Shown here: positions 22,981 through 33,331 of the stretch, piece after piece | Layout of the letters: each line of letters begins with the position of its first letter | How positions within the stretch are numbered: position 1 is the first letter of the stretch | Assembly: GCF_039528515.1 (NCBI RefSeq) | Contig: NZ_BAAALT010000003.1 | Coordinates: forward strand, 186,001 to 250,000 | Source of the DNA: Luedemannella flava | GTDB lineage: Bacteria; Actinomycetota; Actinomycetes; Mycobacteriales; Micromonosporaceae | DNA length: 64,000 nucleotides | Direction: 5' to 3' | The notes under the pieces: model-generated | The model's input: the letters and a program-made list of their open reading frames with translations, nothing else | What the model was told of the DNA's origin: nothing | Database searches by the model: none | Made by a program: the position numbers and the translations under genes

Positions 22981-24854
22981 TGTTCTTTCCGGTCGTAAGC
23001 GGCGGTAACGGCGGCGCGAAGAAAGTCGAGGTCGTCCCGCTTGGAGTTATCGATCATGTAGCGGAGCGACTGGCGCCGGTACGTATCGCCGGCGGCCGGG
23101 TCGGCGCCGGCCGCGAGCATCGCCCGCATGACCTCCGCCGGAGAGTCGACCTGCACCTGGGTCATGAGCGGGGTGTACCGCTGCGTGCTCTGACGGTTCA
23201 CGTCGACGCCCGCCGTGACCAGCCACGGCACGATCTCGGCGGCGTCCGGCGAGCGCAGCACGTGCAGCAGGTTGCCGCCGGTCCGGTCGATGGTGAGCGG
23301 ATCGGCGCCGGCGGCGATGAGCGCGTGGAAGAGGCTCGCGGAGCCGCCGTCGTAGAGCACCCCGGCCAGCGGGGTGCGGCCGAACAGGTCGCGGGTGTTG
23401 ATGTCGAGGCCGGCGGCGAGCAGCCGGTTGAGCAGCGTCACCCCGCCGATTTTGACCAGGTGGTGCAAGGGTCCGGCGTCCCAGCGGTCGCGCAGACCGC
23501 TCGGGTCCACGCCCATGTCGAGCACGCTGACGAACGTGTCGGTGTCGCCATGGGTGATCGCCGCGACCGCGTGCCAGCGCAGCTGCTTCAGCGGCCGGGG
23601 CAGCCGGGACCTGGTCGCCCCGTGCCAGGCGTCGACGGCGTTGACGCAGGCCGGTGCCTCGCCGCCGAGGGCGCGCAGGACGCGTTCGCGGCGTCCCTCC
23701 TCCTCGGTGTGCTCATGGGTGTACGGCCGCCCGTCGCGCCAGCCGACCTGGTGCCACTGTCTGCCGCAGCGCACCCGGACCGCCGACACGTCCAGAGCCG
23801 GCGCGGGCGGGTGGTAGCCGGGGTCCGGCTGGTCCGGGAACAGCGCGGCCCGAACCAGCGGGTGGACCTCGTCGCTGCTGATCCGTCCGGTGCGTAGCAG
23901 CTCCAGGTCGGCCGGTCGCTGCCACAGCGGCCGGTCCAGGCGGGGGACGTTCTCGACGTCGGCGGTGGACCAGTGGCGATGGGTCGCTATCAGCTGTCCG
24001 GGCGCGCCGAGGGACAGCAGCACGCGTTGCCCACCCCAGTCGTTGGTGCCCCGAACCATGACCATCGGCGGCCCGGACGGCCGCTCCAGCATCTGTCGGA
24101 CCACGGGCACCAGCACCGGGACCATCGCGCTGAACGCCTCGGGAAAGGCCGCCTCGGGCGAACGTCGGGCGTACTCGTCGCTCGGCTGCAGGTCGGACGT
24201 GACGCCGGCGATCTCCCAGGCCTGCCCGATCCGGCCCTCGTCCTGCAGGTCGATGACCCGTTCCAGGAGCGCCACCGGGTCATCGGAGGCGGCGTCGGCG
24301 CGGTACGGGCGCCCGTCGCGGGCGAAGAACGGTGCCCGGTCACCCCCGAACCGGGGCAGCAGCAGGTGGGTGGCGTGGGCGTCCCACAGGTACCGCGATC
24401 CGGCCCAGTCCTCCAACGGCTGACGCGTCCGGGGGTCGCCGACATGCAGCTGCGGGACCTGGGGACGCTCGTCGGCCACCGGGTTGCGCACGTACAGCGC
24501 GAGACTGTCGCAGTACCAGGCCAGCGCGACCCGCCAGCGGGGCAACAGCAGGCCCGAGCCGCCCGCGGCGTGCCGCGGCAGGTGCCACCGCACCAGGTCG
24601 GGCGCGAGGCGGCGCAGGTCGTCGGTGAGCCGCGCCGCGATCTCGTTGCCGTGCCGGTCGGCGACGTCCGCTAGGTCGATATGGACGTCGAACCGGGCGG
24701 CCGCGCAGGCGCCCCGCCAGTCCCCGGCCTCGCGCCGCGCGGTCGCCCCGGCCACCATCCGCGCCGGCATGCCGTACCGGCGGGCAGCGAGCCAGCCGGT
24801 CGCGTTGGCGTTGACGAAGACGCTGCGAGCGGAGCGGCCCTCGGGTGGGCTCAC
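22977..24854 (-). CDS. Ankyrin-repeat protein A, copy 1
   Basis: Identical to the gene at 44231-46108 (full description there). GTG start at 24854. Confidence 0.85.
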   Translation of the reverse strand: MSPPEGRSARSVFVNANATGWLAARRYGMPARMVAGATARREAGDWRGACAAARFDVHIDLADVADRHGNEIAARLTDDLRRLAPDLVRWHLPRHAAGGSGLLLPRWRVALAWYCDSLALYVRNPVADERPQVPQLHVGDPRTRQPLEDWAGSRYLWDAHATHLLLPRFGGDRAPFFARDGRPYRADAASDDPVALLERVIDLQDEGRIGQAWEIAGVTSDLQPSDEYARRSPEAAFPEAFSAMVPVLVPVVRQMLERPSGPPMVMVRGTNDWGGQRVLLSLGAPGQLIATHRHWSTADVENVPRLDRPLWQRPADLELLRTGRISSDEVHPLVRAALFPDQPDPGYHPPAPALDVSAVRVRCGRQWHQVGWRDGRPYTHEHTEEEGRRERVLRALGGEAPACVNAVDAWHGATRSRLPRPLKQLRWHAVAAITHGDTDTFVSVLDMGVDPSGLRDRWDAGPLHHLVKIGGVTLLNRLLAAGLDINTRDLFGRTPLAGVLYDGGSASLFHALIAAGADPLTIDRTGGNLLHVLRSPDAAEIVPWLVTAGVDVNRQSTQRYTPLMTQVQVDSPAEVMRAMLAAGADPAAGDTYRRQSLRYMIDNSKRDDLDFLRAAVTAAYDRKEQ

Positions 24855-24872
24855 GTGCGCGCGGCCCGGGGG

Positions 24873-26762
24873 TCAGTCATCGTCGTCGTCCGCGTACTCG
24901 GGCTCCGCCACCCCGGCCGCCTTCGCCGCGGCCACCAGGAAGTCGAGGTCGTCCCGGTCGTACTGGTCGATCATCTCGAGAATGGTCTGTTCGGTGTACT
25001 CGTCGGAGCAGTTGGGGTCCGCGCCCGCGTCGAGGGTGGCCCGCAGCGTGGCGGCCGGCGCGGAGGTCAGCACCTGGGCCAGGAGCGGCGGGCGCCCGTA
25101 CTCGTCGGTGTCGGTGAGGCTGACGCCCGCCTCGACCAGCCACGGCACGATACGGTCGGCCTCGGTCGAGCGGAGCAGGTGCAGCGTCGAGTCGCTGGCG
25201 ATGTCGACGGCGAGGGGGTCGGCACCCGCGTCCAGCATGGCGCGGGCCAGGTCGGCGGACGCGCCGTCGAAGAGGGCGGCGGCGAGCGGGGTGCGCTCCT
25301 TCCCGTCGCGGCCGTTGATGTCCATGCCGGCGGCGAGCAGCCGCTTGAGCAGCGCCTCCTGGTCGCCGTGCAGCTTCGCGAGCTTGTGCAACGGCCCCCG
25401 GTTCCACCGGTCGCGCACGCCGACCGGGTCGACGCCCACGTCCAGCAGGTGGGTGAACTCGTCGGCGTTGCCGTGCGCCAGCGCCGTCAGGGCGTGGCTG
25501 CGCAGTTCGCGCAGGGCCCGGGGCAGCCGGGCCGTGGTCGACCCCTGCCAGGTCTCGGCGACGGTGAAGCAGCCGGGCACCTCGCCGCCGAGGGCGCGCA
25601 TGACGCGCTCGCGCTGCGCCTCCTCCTCGGTGTGGTCGTGGGTGTACGTGCGCCCGTCGCGCCAGCCGACCTTGTGCCACTGCCCGCGGCAGCGCACCGG
25701 CACCGCCGTCGCGGCGACGGACGGCACGCGCGGCTGGTAGCCCGGGTCGGCCTCGTCCGGGAACAGCGCCGCACGCACCAGGGGGTGCAGCTCGGCGGTC
25801 GTGATCCGGTCGGTGCGCAGCAGTTCGACGTCGGGGAACCGCTGCCAGTGCACCCGGTGCAGCTCGAGCATGTCGCGGGTGTTCCGGTCCGCCCGCGACG
25901 CCCGCAGTTCGCCGTCGTCCAGGCGCAGCAGCACGGGCGACGTCCAGCCGAAGGACGGCCGCAGCAGGATCCCGTCCGGTGCGTCCGGCCCGTTCAGCAG
26001 CCGTCGGGCGACGGGAACGAGCGCCGGGACCATCGCCCCGAACCCTTCCGGGAACTGGTCATCGGCGCCCGGGTCGCCCCACCGCCGCTTGGCCTCCGGG
26101 AAGGTCGCCGGCACCCCGGCGACGGCCCACGCCTGCTCGACCTCGCCCGCGTCCTGCAGGGTCAGGACCCGTTCCATCAGCGCGACCGGGTCGTTGTCCA
26201 CGCCATCCGCGGCCCGGGGCCGACCGTCGCGGTCGAAGAACGGCGTCCGGTCGCCGCCGCCGACCCGGTGCAGCAACAGGTGGGTCTCGCGCGCATCCCA
26301 CAGGTAACGGCCCTGGATCCAGTCGTCCTGGCGCCCCCGGGCGAGGGGGAGCGGCGCGAGGCGCAGCTCCGGCCGCTGCGGGCGCTCGATGTGGGCGGGC
26401 GTGACGACGTACAGCGTGACGTCGCCGTAGGCGGCGAGCCGGATCTTCCGATCGGGCGTGAGCAGGCCCATGCCGTCCCGGCCCCGGCGTGGCAGATGCC
26501 ACCGTACGAGATCGGGCACGAGATGGCGCAGGTCGTCCTCGACCCGGCCGGCCACCTCCGCGCCGAACCTGTTGGCCACGTCCGGCAGGTCGATGGCGAC
26601 GTCGACGCCAGCGGCCGCGCAGGCGCCCCGCCAGTCGCCGGCGAGACGGCGCTCACCGGCCCCGGCCACCATCCGGGCGGGGACCGCGAACCGGCGGGCC
26701 GTCAGCCAGCTGGTGGCGTTGTGGTCGACGAACGCGCGCCGGGCCAGGGTCTTGTCCGTCAT
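24873..26762 (-). CDS. Ankyrin-repeat protein B, copy 1
   Basis: Identical to the gene at 46127-48016 (full description there). Its ATG overlaps the stop of the truncated LRR gene. Confidence 0.85.
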   Translation of the reverse strand: MTDKTLARRAFVDHNATSWLTARRFAVPARMVAGAGERRLAGDWRGACAAAGVDVAIDLPDVANRFGAEVAGRVEDDLRHLVPDLVRWHLPRRGRDGMGLLTPDRKIRLAAYGDVTLYVVTPAHIERPQRPELRLAPLPLARGRQDDWIQGRYLWDARETHLLLHRVGGGDRTPFFDRDGRPRAADGVDNDPVALMERVLTLQDAGEVEQAWAVAGVPATFPEAKRRWGDPGADDQFPEGFGAMVPALVPVARRLLNGPDAPDGILLRPSFGWTSPVLLRLDDGELRASRADRNTRDMLELHRVHWQRFPDVELLRTDRITTAELHPLVRAALFPDEADPGYQPRVPSVAATAVPVRCRGQWHKVGWRDGRTYTHDHTEEEAQRERVMRALGGEVPGCFTVAETWQGSTTARLPRALRELRSHALTALAHGNADEFTHLLDVGVDPVGVRDRWNRGPLHKLAKLHGDQEALLKRLLAAGMDINGRDGKERTPLAAALFDGASADLARAMLDAGADPLAVDIASDSTLHLLRSTEADRIVPWLVEAGVSLTDTDEYGRPPLLAQVLTSAPAATLRATLDAGADPNCSDEYTEQTILEMIDQYDRDDLDFLVAAAKAAGVAEPEYADDDDD

Positions 26763-27043
26763 CGGTACACGCTCGCGATGGCCATGATGTCCTCGGGGGC
26801 CGGGGTGGCAGGACGTAGGGCGACGGCGGCGACCCGCTTGAGCCGGCGCGGCACGCCGGTGCCGAGACCCAGCAGCTCGAGGTCGGTGCCCGCGTCGAGG
26901 GCGGCGACGAGCAGCCGGGCGCCGCGCCCGGTCACGCCGGTGTTGCGCAGGTCCAGGCGCCGCAGGCCGCTGCCCGGCAGGGCGGCGGCCAGCGCCGCCG
27001 CGACCTCGTCGCCGACCGTGTTGTCCTCGGCGGCGAGCGCGAG
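26759..27043 (-). pseudogene. 3' end of the LRR gene, truncated at the assembly junction
   Basis: This is the last ~95 codons of the LRR protein encoded whole at 48013-49158. The reading frame is cut by N at 27044 and then runs artificially into antisense pntAA. Three base differences from the intact copy (26986, 26991, 27003) all change the encoded residues (e.g. DEVAAALAAAL versus DEGAAAPATAL). This is a contig-end artefact rather than a biological pseudogene. Confidence 0.85.
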
Positions 27044-27044
27044 N
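27044..27044. other. Assembly gap (single N) at the copy 1/copy 2 junction
   Basis: The N joins the middle of the LRR gene to the middle of pntAA. After it, GA precedes GGCGGCAAC, two bases more than after the first N, so both copies restart at nearly the same breakpoint. Confidence 0.9.
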
Positions 27045-27046
27045 GA

Positions 27047-27301
27047 GGCGGCAACGTGGCCGGCTCGTCCCCGGACGCCACCGTGGTCACCGACGGCGGC
27101 GTGACCCTCATCGGCGCCGCCGACCTGCCGTCCACGATGGCCCCGGCCGCGTCGACGGCATACTCCCGCAACATCGTCGCGGTGCTGGAGCACCTGGTGG
27201 TCGACGGCGAACTCGCCATCGACCTCACCGACGAGATCACCTCGGCCATGGTCGTCACCCACGCCGGCGCGGCGCGGCTCCCCAATGGAGGAACCCGATG
27301 A
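27047..27301 (+). CDS. pntAA: PntAA 3' fragment (copy 2)
   Basis: These are the C-terminal ~84 codons of PntAA, from GGNVAGS to the stop. The 5' portion is only at 4977-5791; the intact gene would join the two across the gap. Confidence 0.88.
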   Translation, partial: GGNVAGSSPDATVVTDGGVTLIGAADLPSTMAPAASTAYSRNIVAVLEHLVVDGELAIDLTDEITSAMVVTHAGAARLPNGGTR

Positions 27302-27594
27302 GCCCGGACCTGCTCACGGCGGTCACCATCTTCACCCTGAGCCTGCTGGTGGGGGTGGAGGTGATCAGCAAGGTCCCGGCGACCCTGCACACCCCGCTGA
27401 TGTCGGGCGCCAACGCGATCCACGGGGTCGTGCTGGTGGGCGCCCTGTACGTGGCCGCGTCCGCCCACGACGCCGTCGGCTACGTCGTCGCGTTCCTGGC
27501 CGTGGCGTTCGGGGCGGCCAACGTGGTCGGCGGGTACGTCGTCACCGACCGCATGCTCGGCATGTTCCGCTCGCGTCGGGCCCCGGAGGGCTGA
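27298..27594 (+). CDS. pntAB: PntAB (copy 2)
   Basis: Identical to 6044-6340: three-helix membrane subunit of the transhydrogenase. Confidence 0.92.
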   Translation: MSPDLLTAVTIFTLSLLVGVEVISKVPATLHTPLMSGANAIHGVVLVGALYVAASAHDAVGYVVAFLAVAFGAANVVGGYVVTDRMLGMFRSRRAPEG

Positions 27595-27597
27595 GGC

Positions 27598-28992
27598 ATG
27601 GACACCCTGGTCGGCTACGTCATGCTCGCCGCCGCGGCCTGCTTCGTGCTGGGTCTGCACCTGATGAACCATCCGGCCACCGCGCGCGCCGGCAACCTGC
27701 TCTCCGCGGGCGCGATGGGCGCGGCCGTCCTCGGCGCGGGTGTCGTCATCGTGCGCGACGCGACCATCACGGCGACCGGCTGGCTCGTCCTGGTCGCCGG
27801 CGCCGCCACGGGTTCGGCGGCGGGGTTCTACGCCGCCCGGTCGGTGCGGATGACGGCCATGCCCCAACTGGTCAGCCTGTTCAACGCCGTCGGCGGCGGC
27901 GCCGCGGCCCTGCTCGCGGTCAGCGACCTCATCGGACCCGGCGAGGCGCTCACGGTCAGGGTGGGCGTGCCGGCCGCCGTCGACATCGCGATCGGCGCGG
28001 TGACCTTCACCGGCTCGCTGCTCGCGGCCGCGAAGCTGCAGGGAATGGTCTCCGGCGCCCCGGTGGTGTTCGCGGGCAGCCGCGTCGTCAACGCCGCGCT
28101 CGGCGTGACCATGCTGGGCGCCGGCGCCTGGCTGGCCGTCGCGCCCGACAGCGCCGTCGCGCTCGCGCTGCTGGCGGCCGCCGCGCTCGCCTTCGGCGTG
28201 ACCATGGTCCTGCCGATCGGCGGCGCCGACATGCCGGTGGTCATCTCGCTCCTCAACGCCTTCACCGGCACGGCCGTCGCGATGGCCGGGTTCGTGCTCG
28301 GCGAGACCGTCCTCATCATCGCGGGCGCGCTCGTCGGCGCCTCCGGCGGCATCCTCACCAAGCTGATGGCCGACGCGATGAACCGGTCGATCCCGAACAT
28401 CATCGTCGGCGGCTTCGGCACGGGCGCGGACGCGCCGACCGCCGGCGCCGCGGGCGGTCCGGTGCGCGCGGTCACCGCCGACGACGTCGCGATCCAGCTC
28501 GCCTACGCCGCCAAGGTCGTCGTCGTGCCCGGGTACGGGCTGGCGGCCGCCCAGGCGCAGCATGAGATGGCCGCGCTCGCGGACGTGCTGACCGCGCACG
28601 GCGTCGAGGTCACCTACGCCGTCCATCCCGTGGCCGGCCGGATGCCCGGGCACATGAACGTGCTGCTCGCGGAGGCCAACGTGCCGTACGAGCAACTGCT
28701 GGACATGGACGAGGCCAACCCCGAGTTCACGCGCGCCGACGTGGCGCTCGTCGTCGGCGCCAACGACGTGACGAACCCGGCCGCCCGCCGCCCCGGCAAC
28801 GCCATCTCCGGCATGCCGATCCTCAACGTGGACCACGCGCGGACCGTCGTGGTGATCAAACGCTCGATGGGCCACGGGTACGCCGGACTGGACAACGAGC
28901 TCTACACCCGACCGGCGACCGGAATGTACTTCGCCGACGCCAAGAAGGGCCTGGCCGCGCTGGCCGCGGCGGTGCGCACCTTCGTGAGCTGA
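27598..28992 (+). CDS. pntB: PntB (copy 2)
   Basis: Identical to 6344-7738: membrane plus NADP(H)-binding subunit of the transhydrogenase. Confidence 0.94.
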   Translation: MDTLVGYVMLAAAACFVLGLHLMNHPATARAGNLLSAGAMGAAVLGAGVVIVRDATITATGWLVLVAGAATGSAAGFYAARSVRMTAMPQLVSLFNAVGGGAAALLAVSDLIGPGEALTVRVGVPAAVDIAIGAVTFTGSLLAAAKLQGMVSGAPVVFAGSRVVNAALGVTMLGAGAWLAVAPDSAVALALLAAAALAFGVTMVLPIGGADMPVVISLLNAFTGTAVAMAGFVLGETVLIIAGALVGASGGILTKLMADAMNRSIPNIIVGGFGTGADAPTAGAAGGPVRAVTADDVAIQLAYAAKVVVVPGYGLAAAQAQHEMAALADVLTAHGVEVTYAVHPVAGRMPGHMNVLLAEANVPYEQLLDMDEANPEFTRADVALVVGANDVTNPAARRPGNAISGMPILNVDHARTVVVIKRSMGHGYAGLDNELYTRPATGMYFADAKKGLAALAAAVRTFVS

Positions 28993-29015
28993 CCACCCGC
29001 GCAGAGGAGGACATC

Positions 29016-29474
29016 ATGGTCATCGACACGATGCAGGACCGGCTCGCCGCGCATCCGTTCCTCGCGGGACTGCCGGTCGAGTGGCTGGAGCCCATGTCGC
29101 ACCACGCGTGCCGGTCAGCCCGGCACGCCGGCGACCGGCTCTTCCACGAGGGCACCCCGGCCCGTCGCTTCTGGCTGCTCGTCGAGGGCCGGGTCGCGCT
29201 GGACACCACCGTGCGCGGCCGGGGCGAGGTCGTGGTGGACACGCTGGGCCCTGGTGCGGTGCTCGGTTGGTCCTGGCTCTTTGTGCCCCGCACCTGGCAC
29301 TTCGGCGCGGTGGCCGTGGCGCCGACGCAGGCCATCGAGTTCGACGCGGCCGGCGTGCTGCGGCTGTGCGACCGCGACCCGGCGCTCGGGTACGAACTGA
29401 GCCGCCGGTTCCTCGCCGTGATGCTGGATCGGCTGCAGGCCACTCGGTCGCGCCTGCCTGACGTGGTGCGTTAG
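29016..29474 (+). CDS. Cyclic nucleotide-binding-domain protein (copy 2)
   Basis: Identical to 7762-8220: single CNB domain, no helix-turn-helix. Confidence 0.8.
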   Translation: MVIDTMQDRLAAHPFLAGLPVEWLEPMSHHACRSARHAGDRLFHEGTPARRFWLLVEGRVALDTTVRGRGEVVVDTLGPGAVLGWSWLFVPRTWHFGAVAVAPTQAIEFDAAGVLRLCDRDPALGYELSRRFLAVMLDRLQATRSRLPDVVR

Positions 29475-29842
29475 TGGCCTGACCGCGCAGCAGGTGATCC
29501 GTCAGGTGGCACCCGCTCTGTGCTCATTGGGCAGTTAGGTGTGCGGCGGGACAGGAAAGCGTCATACACGCACCGCACCGTGGGCAAATATATTGAACAA
29601 TCTGCATGTGACCTCGATCTATTTATCCTATTTGGACCGCACAGATCCATTCTCGATCTCCCATAACCGCTCGTCGCTGACGCTGTGCCGCTGGGCGAAA
29701 CGGTGTGCCGCCGGCGCGGGAGACTCCTTGACGCATGGGCATGAGTCGATTAATTTGCGGCCAGGCAATTTAGATTTTACGAAACTTTCGAAGCCACGTC
29801 GGCGCGGCCGGCGTGGCTCGGCGCCTGGACAGAAGGGCTGAA
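29475..29842. promoter_or_regulatory. Hemicellulose operon promoter region (copy 2)
   Basis: Identical to 8221-8588. The CGAAACTTTCG operator lies at 29780-29790 and the leader hairpin at 29792-29818. Confidence 0.6.
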
Positions 29843-30772
29843 ATGGCGAATGAGCTGCCAAAGCCGCGGCGGCTGACGTGGCGAAGGGCCCTTCGACGGG
29901 ACTGGCGGCTGTACTCGTTGGCGCTCCTGCCCCTGCTGTTTTTCGCCATCTTCCGATACGTACCGATGCTCGGGAACGTCATCGCCTTTCGGCGCTACAC
30001 GCCCGGCGGGAGCCTGTTCGGCGAGCGCTGGGTGGGCCTGCGGTACGTGAAGCTGTTCCTGGGCGACCCCACGTTCTGGCACGTCTTCACGAACACGCTG
30101 CTGCTCGGCGTGCTGACCCTGCTCTTCCTGTTCCCGCTGCCGATCGTGCTGGCGCTCCTGCTCAACGAGGTGCGCAGCCGGTTCTTCAAGCGGTTCGTGC
30201 AGACCGTGTCGTACCTGCCGCACTTCCTGTCCATCGTGGTCGTGGCCGGTCTGATCTTCCAGATCCTGTCCATGGACGGCGTGGTGAACCAGGCGCTGCA
30301 GGCGGTCGGCCACGACCGGATCCCGTTCATGCAGCAGCCCGAATGGTTCCGCACCATCTATGTCTCCTCCGAGGTCTGGCAGACGGTCGGCTGGGGCACG
30401 ATCCTCTACCTCGCCGCGCTCACCACGATCGACGACAACCTGTACGAGGCGGCGCGCATGGACGGCGCGAACCGCTGGCGCCAGACCTGGCACGTCACGC
30501 TGCCCGGCATCCGGCCCACGGCGGTCACCCTGCTGATCCTCAACATCGGCACGTTCATGGCGGTCGGCTTCGAGAAGATCCTGCTGCTGTACAACCCGCT
30601 GACCTACCCCACGGCGGACGTCATCTCGACGTACCTGTACCGGGTCGGTGTGGTCTCCGGGTCGTTCAGCTACGCCGCCGCCATCGGCCTGTTCGAGTCG
30701 ATCATCGGGTTGATCCTCGTGCTCAGCGCGAACACGATCTCCCGCCGCACGGTGGGAGCGAGCCTGTGGTGA
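29843..30772 (+). CDS. LplB-type permease (copy 2)
   Basis: Identical to 8589-9518. Confidence 0.9.
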   Translation: MANELPKPRRLTWRRALRRDWRLYSLALLPLLFFAIFRYVPMLGNVIAFRRYTPGGSLFGERWVGLRYVKLFLGDPTFWHVFTNTLLLGVLTLLFLFPLPIVLALLLNEVRSRFFKRFVQTVSYLPHFLSIVVVAGLIFQILSMDGVVNQALQAVGHDRIPFMQQPEWFRTIYVSSEVWQTVGWGTILYLAALTTIDDNLYEAARMDGANRWRQTWHVTLPGIRPTAVTLLILNIGTFMAVGFEKILLLYNPLTYPTADVISTYLYRVGVVSGSFSYAAAIGLFESIIGLILVLSANTISRRTVGASLW

Positions 30773-31644
30773 AGATCAGGCAGAGCCGGGGGGCCCGGGT
30801 CTTCAACGTCGTCAACACGGTGATCCTGCTCGGCGTGGTGGTCGTGACGCTGTACCCCTTCGGCAACGTCCTCGCCCGCTCGTTCAGCGGCGAGCACTAC
30901 ATCCGGTCCGGGCAGGTGAACCTGCTGCCGAAGGGGTTCAACCTCACCACGTACAAGACGGTGATGTCGGACCCGGTGTTCTGGACCAACTACCGCAACA
31001 CCCTTCTTTACACGGTCGTCGCCACCGCCATCGCGATGGTCCTGACCACCTGCTACGCGTACGTGCTGTCCAAGCACCACCTCAAGGGGCGCGGGCTGCT
31101 CGTCGGCGTCGCGCTGTTCACGATGTTCTTCAACGGCGGTCTGATCCCCAACTACGTGCTCGTCAGCGGGCTCGGGCTGCGCAACACCATCTGGGCCATC
31201 GTGCTGCCCAACGCGATCAACGTGTTCAACCTGCTGGTGATGAAGGCGTTCTTCGAGAGCCTGCCGGTCGACCTCGAGGAGGCCGCGGCCGTCGACGGGC
31301 TCAGCACGTACGGGATCTTCGGGCGGATCGTGCTGCCACTGTCGAAAGCCGTTATCGCCACGATGGTCCTGTTCTACGCCGTGACCTTCTGGAACTCGTG
31401 GTTCAGCGCGTTCCTCTACCTCGACCGGACCGACCTGTTCCCGGTCACGGTCTATCTGCGCAACCTGATCGCCGGCGCTACCGGCGGGTCCGACATCGGC
31501 ACCGCCAGCGAGACCGCGCTGCAGATCGGGGCCAACATCCAGGCGGTGACGATCGTGCTCACCGTCCTGCCCATCATGCTCGTCTATCCCTTCATCCAGC
31601 GGTACTTCGTCCGGGGCGTGATGCTCGGCGCCGTCAAGGGATAG
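30769..31644 (+). CDS. YtcP-type permease (copy 2)
   Basis: Identical to 9515-10390; GTGA overlap with the preceding gene. Confidence 0.9.
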   Translation: MKIRQSRGARVFNVVNTVILLGVVVVTLYPFGNVLARSFSGEHYIRSGQVNLLPKGFNLTTYKTVMSDPVFWTNYRNTLLYTVVATAIAMVLTTCYAYVLSKHHLKGRGLLVGVALFTMFFNGGLIPNYVLVSGLGLRNTIWAIVLPNAINVFNLLVMKAFFESLPVDLEEAAAVDGLSTYGIFGRIVLPLSKAVIATMVLFYAVTFWNSWFSAFLYLDRTDLFPVTVYLRNLIAGATGGSDIGTASETALQIGANIQAVTIVLTVLPIMLVYPFIQRYFVRGVMLGAVKG

Positions 31645-31677
31645 CGACACCCCTCAATCCACCGAAAGGGAGCCGTC

Positions 31678-33330
31678 ATGTCCACACTCTCGAGGCGGCA
31701 GGTTCTGGCCGCCGCCGGGGTCGCGGGTGCCGCCGCGGTCGTCGGCGGCGCGCTCGCCGGCTGCGACAGCGAGGAGTCCGGGGGCAACCTCGACGACAAG
31801 CGCGCGGGCGCCATGGAGAAGTACGCGGTCGGTGACCAGTTCAAGGCCACCGAGCCGATCACCCTGCCGATCATGCTGCTGTCGAACGCGGCATATCCGT
31901 ACAAGAAGGAGTGGCTTTTCTTCTCCGAGCTGACCAAGCGGACGAACGTCACCCTGGAGCCGACCGTCATCCCGGGCAGCGACTACAACCAGAAGCGGTC
32001 CGTGATGATCAGTGCCGGCGACGCGCCCGCGATCATCCCGAAGACGTACCACCCCGACGAGGAGCAGTACATCGCCGGCGGCGCCATCCTGCCCGTCAGC
32101 GACTACCTCGACTACATGCCGCACTTCAAGGACAAGATCGCCAAGTGGAACCTGAACGGCGACCTTGACCAGTGGCGTCAGGCCGACGGCAAGTTCTACC
32201 TGCTGCCGGGCGTGCACGAGGACGTGTGGATCGACTACTCGCTGGCCGTGCGCACCGACATCATGACCAAACTGGGCATCGCCACGCCGCAGACCTGGGA
32301 CGACGTGGCCGCCATGCTGCGCACGATGAGGGCGGCGTATCCGGACAACTACCCGTTCTCCGACCGCTGGAGCACGCCGCCGAACCCCGGCGCGAACAAC
32401 CTGCTCAGCATCACGAGCCAGAACTACGGCACCTGGGCCGGCTGGGCCTGGCTGCCGGCGCAGTGGGACCCGGCGACCAGCAAGTTCGCGTACACGGGCG
32501 CCACCGAGCAGTACAAGCAGGTGCTGACGTACCTCAACGGGCTGGTGAAGGAGAAGCTGCTCGACCCGGAGAGCTTCACCCAGACCGACGACAACGCGCG
32601 GCAGAAGTTCGCCAGCGGCAAGTCGTTCGTCATCAGCTGCAACGCGCAGACCCTGGTCAACGAGGCCCGCAAGGACATCGAGAAGCTCGCGGGCGCCACC
32701 GTCATCAAGATCCCGCAGCCGATGGGCCCGCTCGGCGCCGTCAAGCAGGGCACCCGCCTCGAGAACGGCATCATGATCTCCGCGAAGGCCAGGGACAGCA
32801 AGAACTTCGTGGCCATGCTGCAGTTCATCGACTGGCTGTGGTACTCCGACGAGGGCCAGATGTTCGCCAAGTGGGGCGTGCAGGGCACGACCTACACGGG
32901 CGGCTACGCCACCAACGACTTCAAGCTGAACCCGGAGATCACCTGGGCCGGCATCAACGCGGGCGCGCCCAAGAGCCTCCAGGTGGAGTACGGCTTCGCC
33001 AACGGCGTGTTCGCCTACGGCGGCAGCACCCAGCACCTCGAGTCGCAGTTCTCGCCCGAGGAGAAGGAGTTCCAGAAGGTCATGACGGCGCGGCGCACGC
33101 TGCCGCAGCCGCCCCCGCACCCGCTCAACGCCGACGAGCGTGAGCAGGCCTCCCTGTGGGAGACGGGCCTCAAGGACCACGTGAACCAGCAGACGCTCAA
33201 GTTCATCCTGGGCCAACGGCCGCTCACCGACTGGGACGCCTACGTCGCCGAGCTCAAGGGCAAGAACATGGAGCAGTACGTGAACCTGGTCAACGGCGCC
33301 TACGAGCGCTACAAGAAGGAACACGGCTAA
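31678..33330 (+). CDS. LplA-type oligosaccharide-binding lipoprotein (copy 2)
   Basis: Identical to 10424-12076. Confidence 0.9.
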   Translation: MSTLSRRQVLAAAGVAGAAAVVGGALAGCDSEESGGNLDDKRAGAMEKYAVGDQFKATEPITLPIMLLSNAAYPYKKEWLFFSELTKRTNVTLEPTVIPGSDYNQKRSVMISAGDAPAIIPKTYHPDEEQYIAGGAILPVSDYLDYMPHFKDKIAKWNLNGDLDQWRQADGKFYLLPGVHEDVWIDYSLAVRTDIMTKLGIATPQTWDDVAAMLRTMRAAYPDNYPFSDRWSTPPNPGANNLLSITSQNYGTWAGWAWLPAQWDPATSKFAYTGATEQYKQVLTYLNGLVKEKLLDPESFTQTDDNARQKFASGKSFVISCNAQTLVNEARKDIEKLAGATVIKIPQPMGPLGAVKQGTRLENGIMISAKARDSKNFVAMLQFIDWLWYSDEGQMFAKWGVQGTTYTGGYATNDFKLNPEITWAGINAGAPKSLQVEYGFANGVFAYGGSTQHLESQFSPEEKEFQKVMTARRTLPQPPPHPLNADEREQASLWETGLKDHVNQQTLKFILGQRPLTDWDAYVAELKGKNMEQYVNLVNGAYERYKKEHG

Positions 33331-33331
33331 G

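Larger units (their letters stand above)
5793..27043. repeat. Copy 1 of a 21.25-kb duplicated segment (probable assembly duplicate)
   Basis: This segment is the same as 27047-48297 at an offset of 21,254; all proteins encoded in both copies are identical. It is bounded by N at 5792 and 27044. The only mismatches I found are at 26986, 26991 and 27003, all within the last 60 bases, as at a poor contig end. It cuts pntAA on the left and the LRR gene on the right. Confidence 0.95.
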
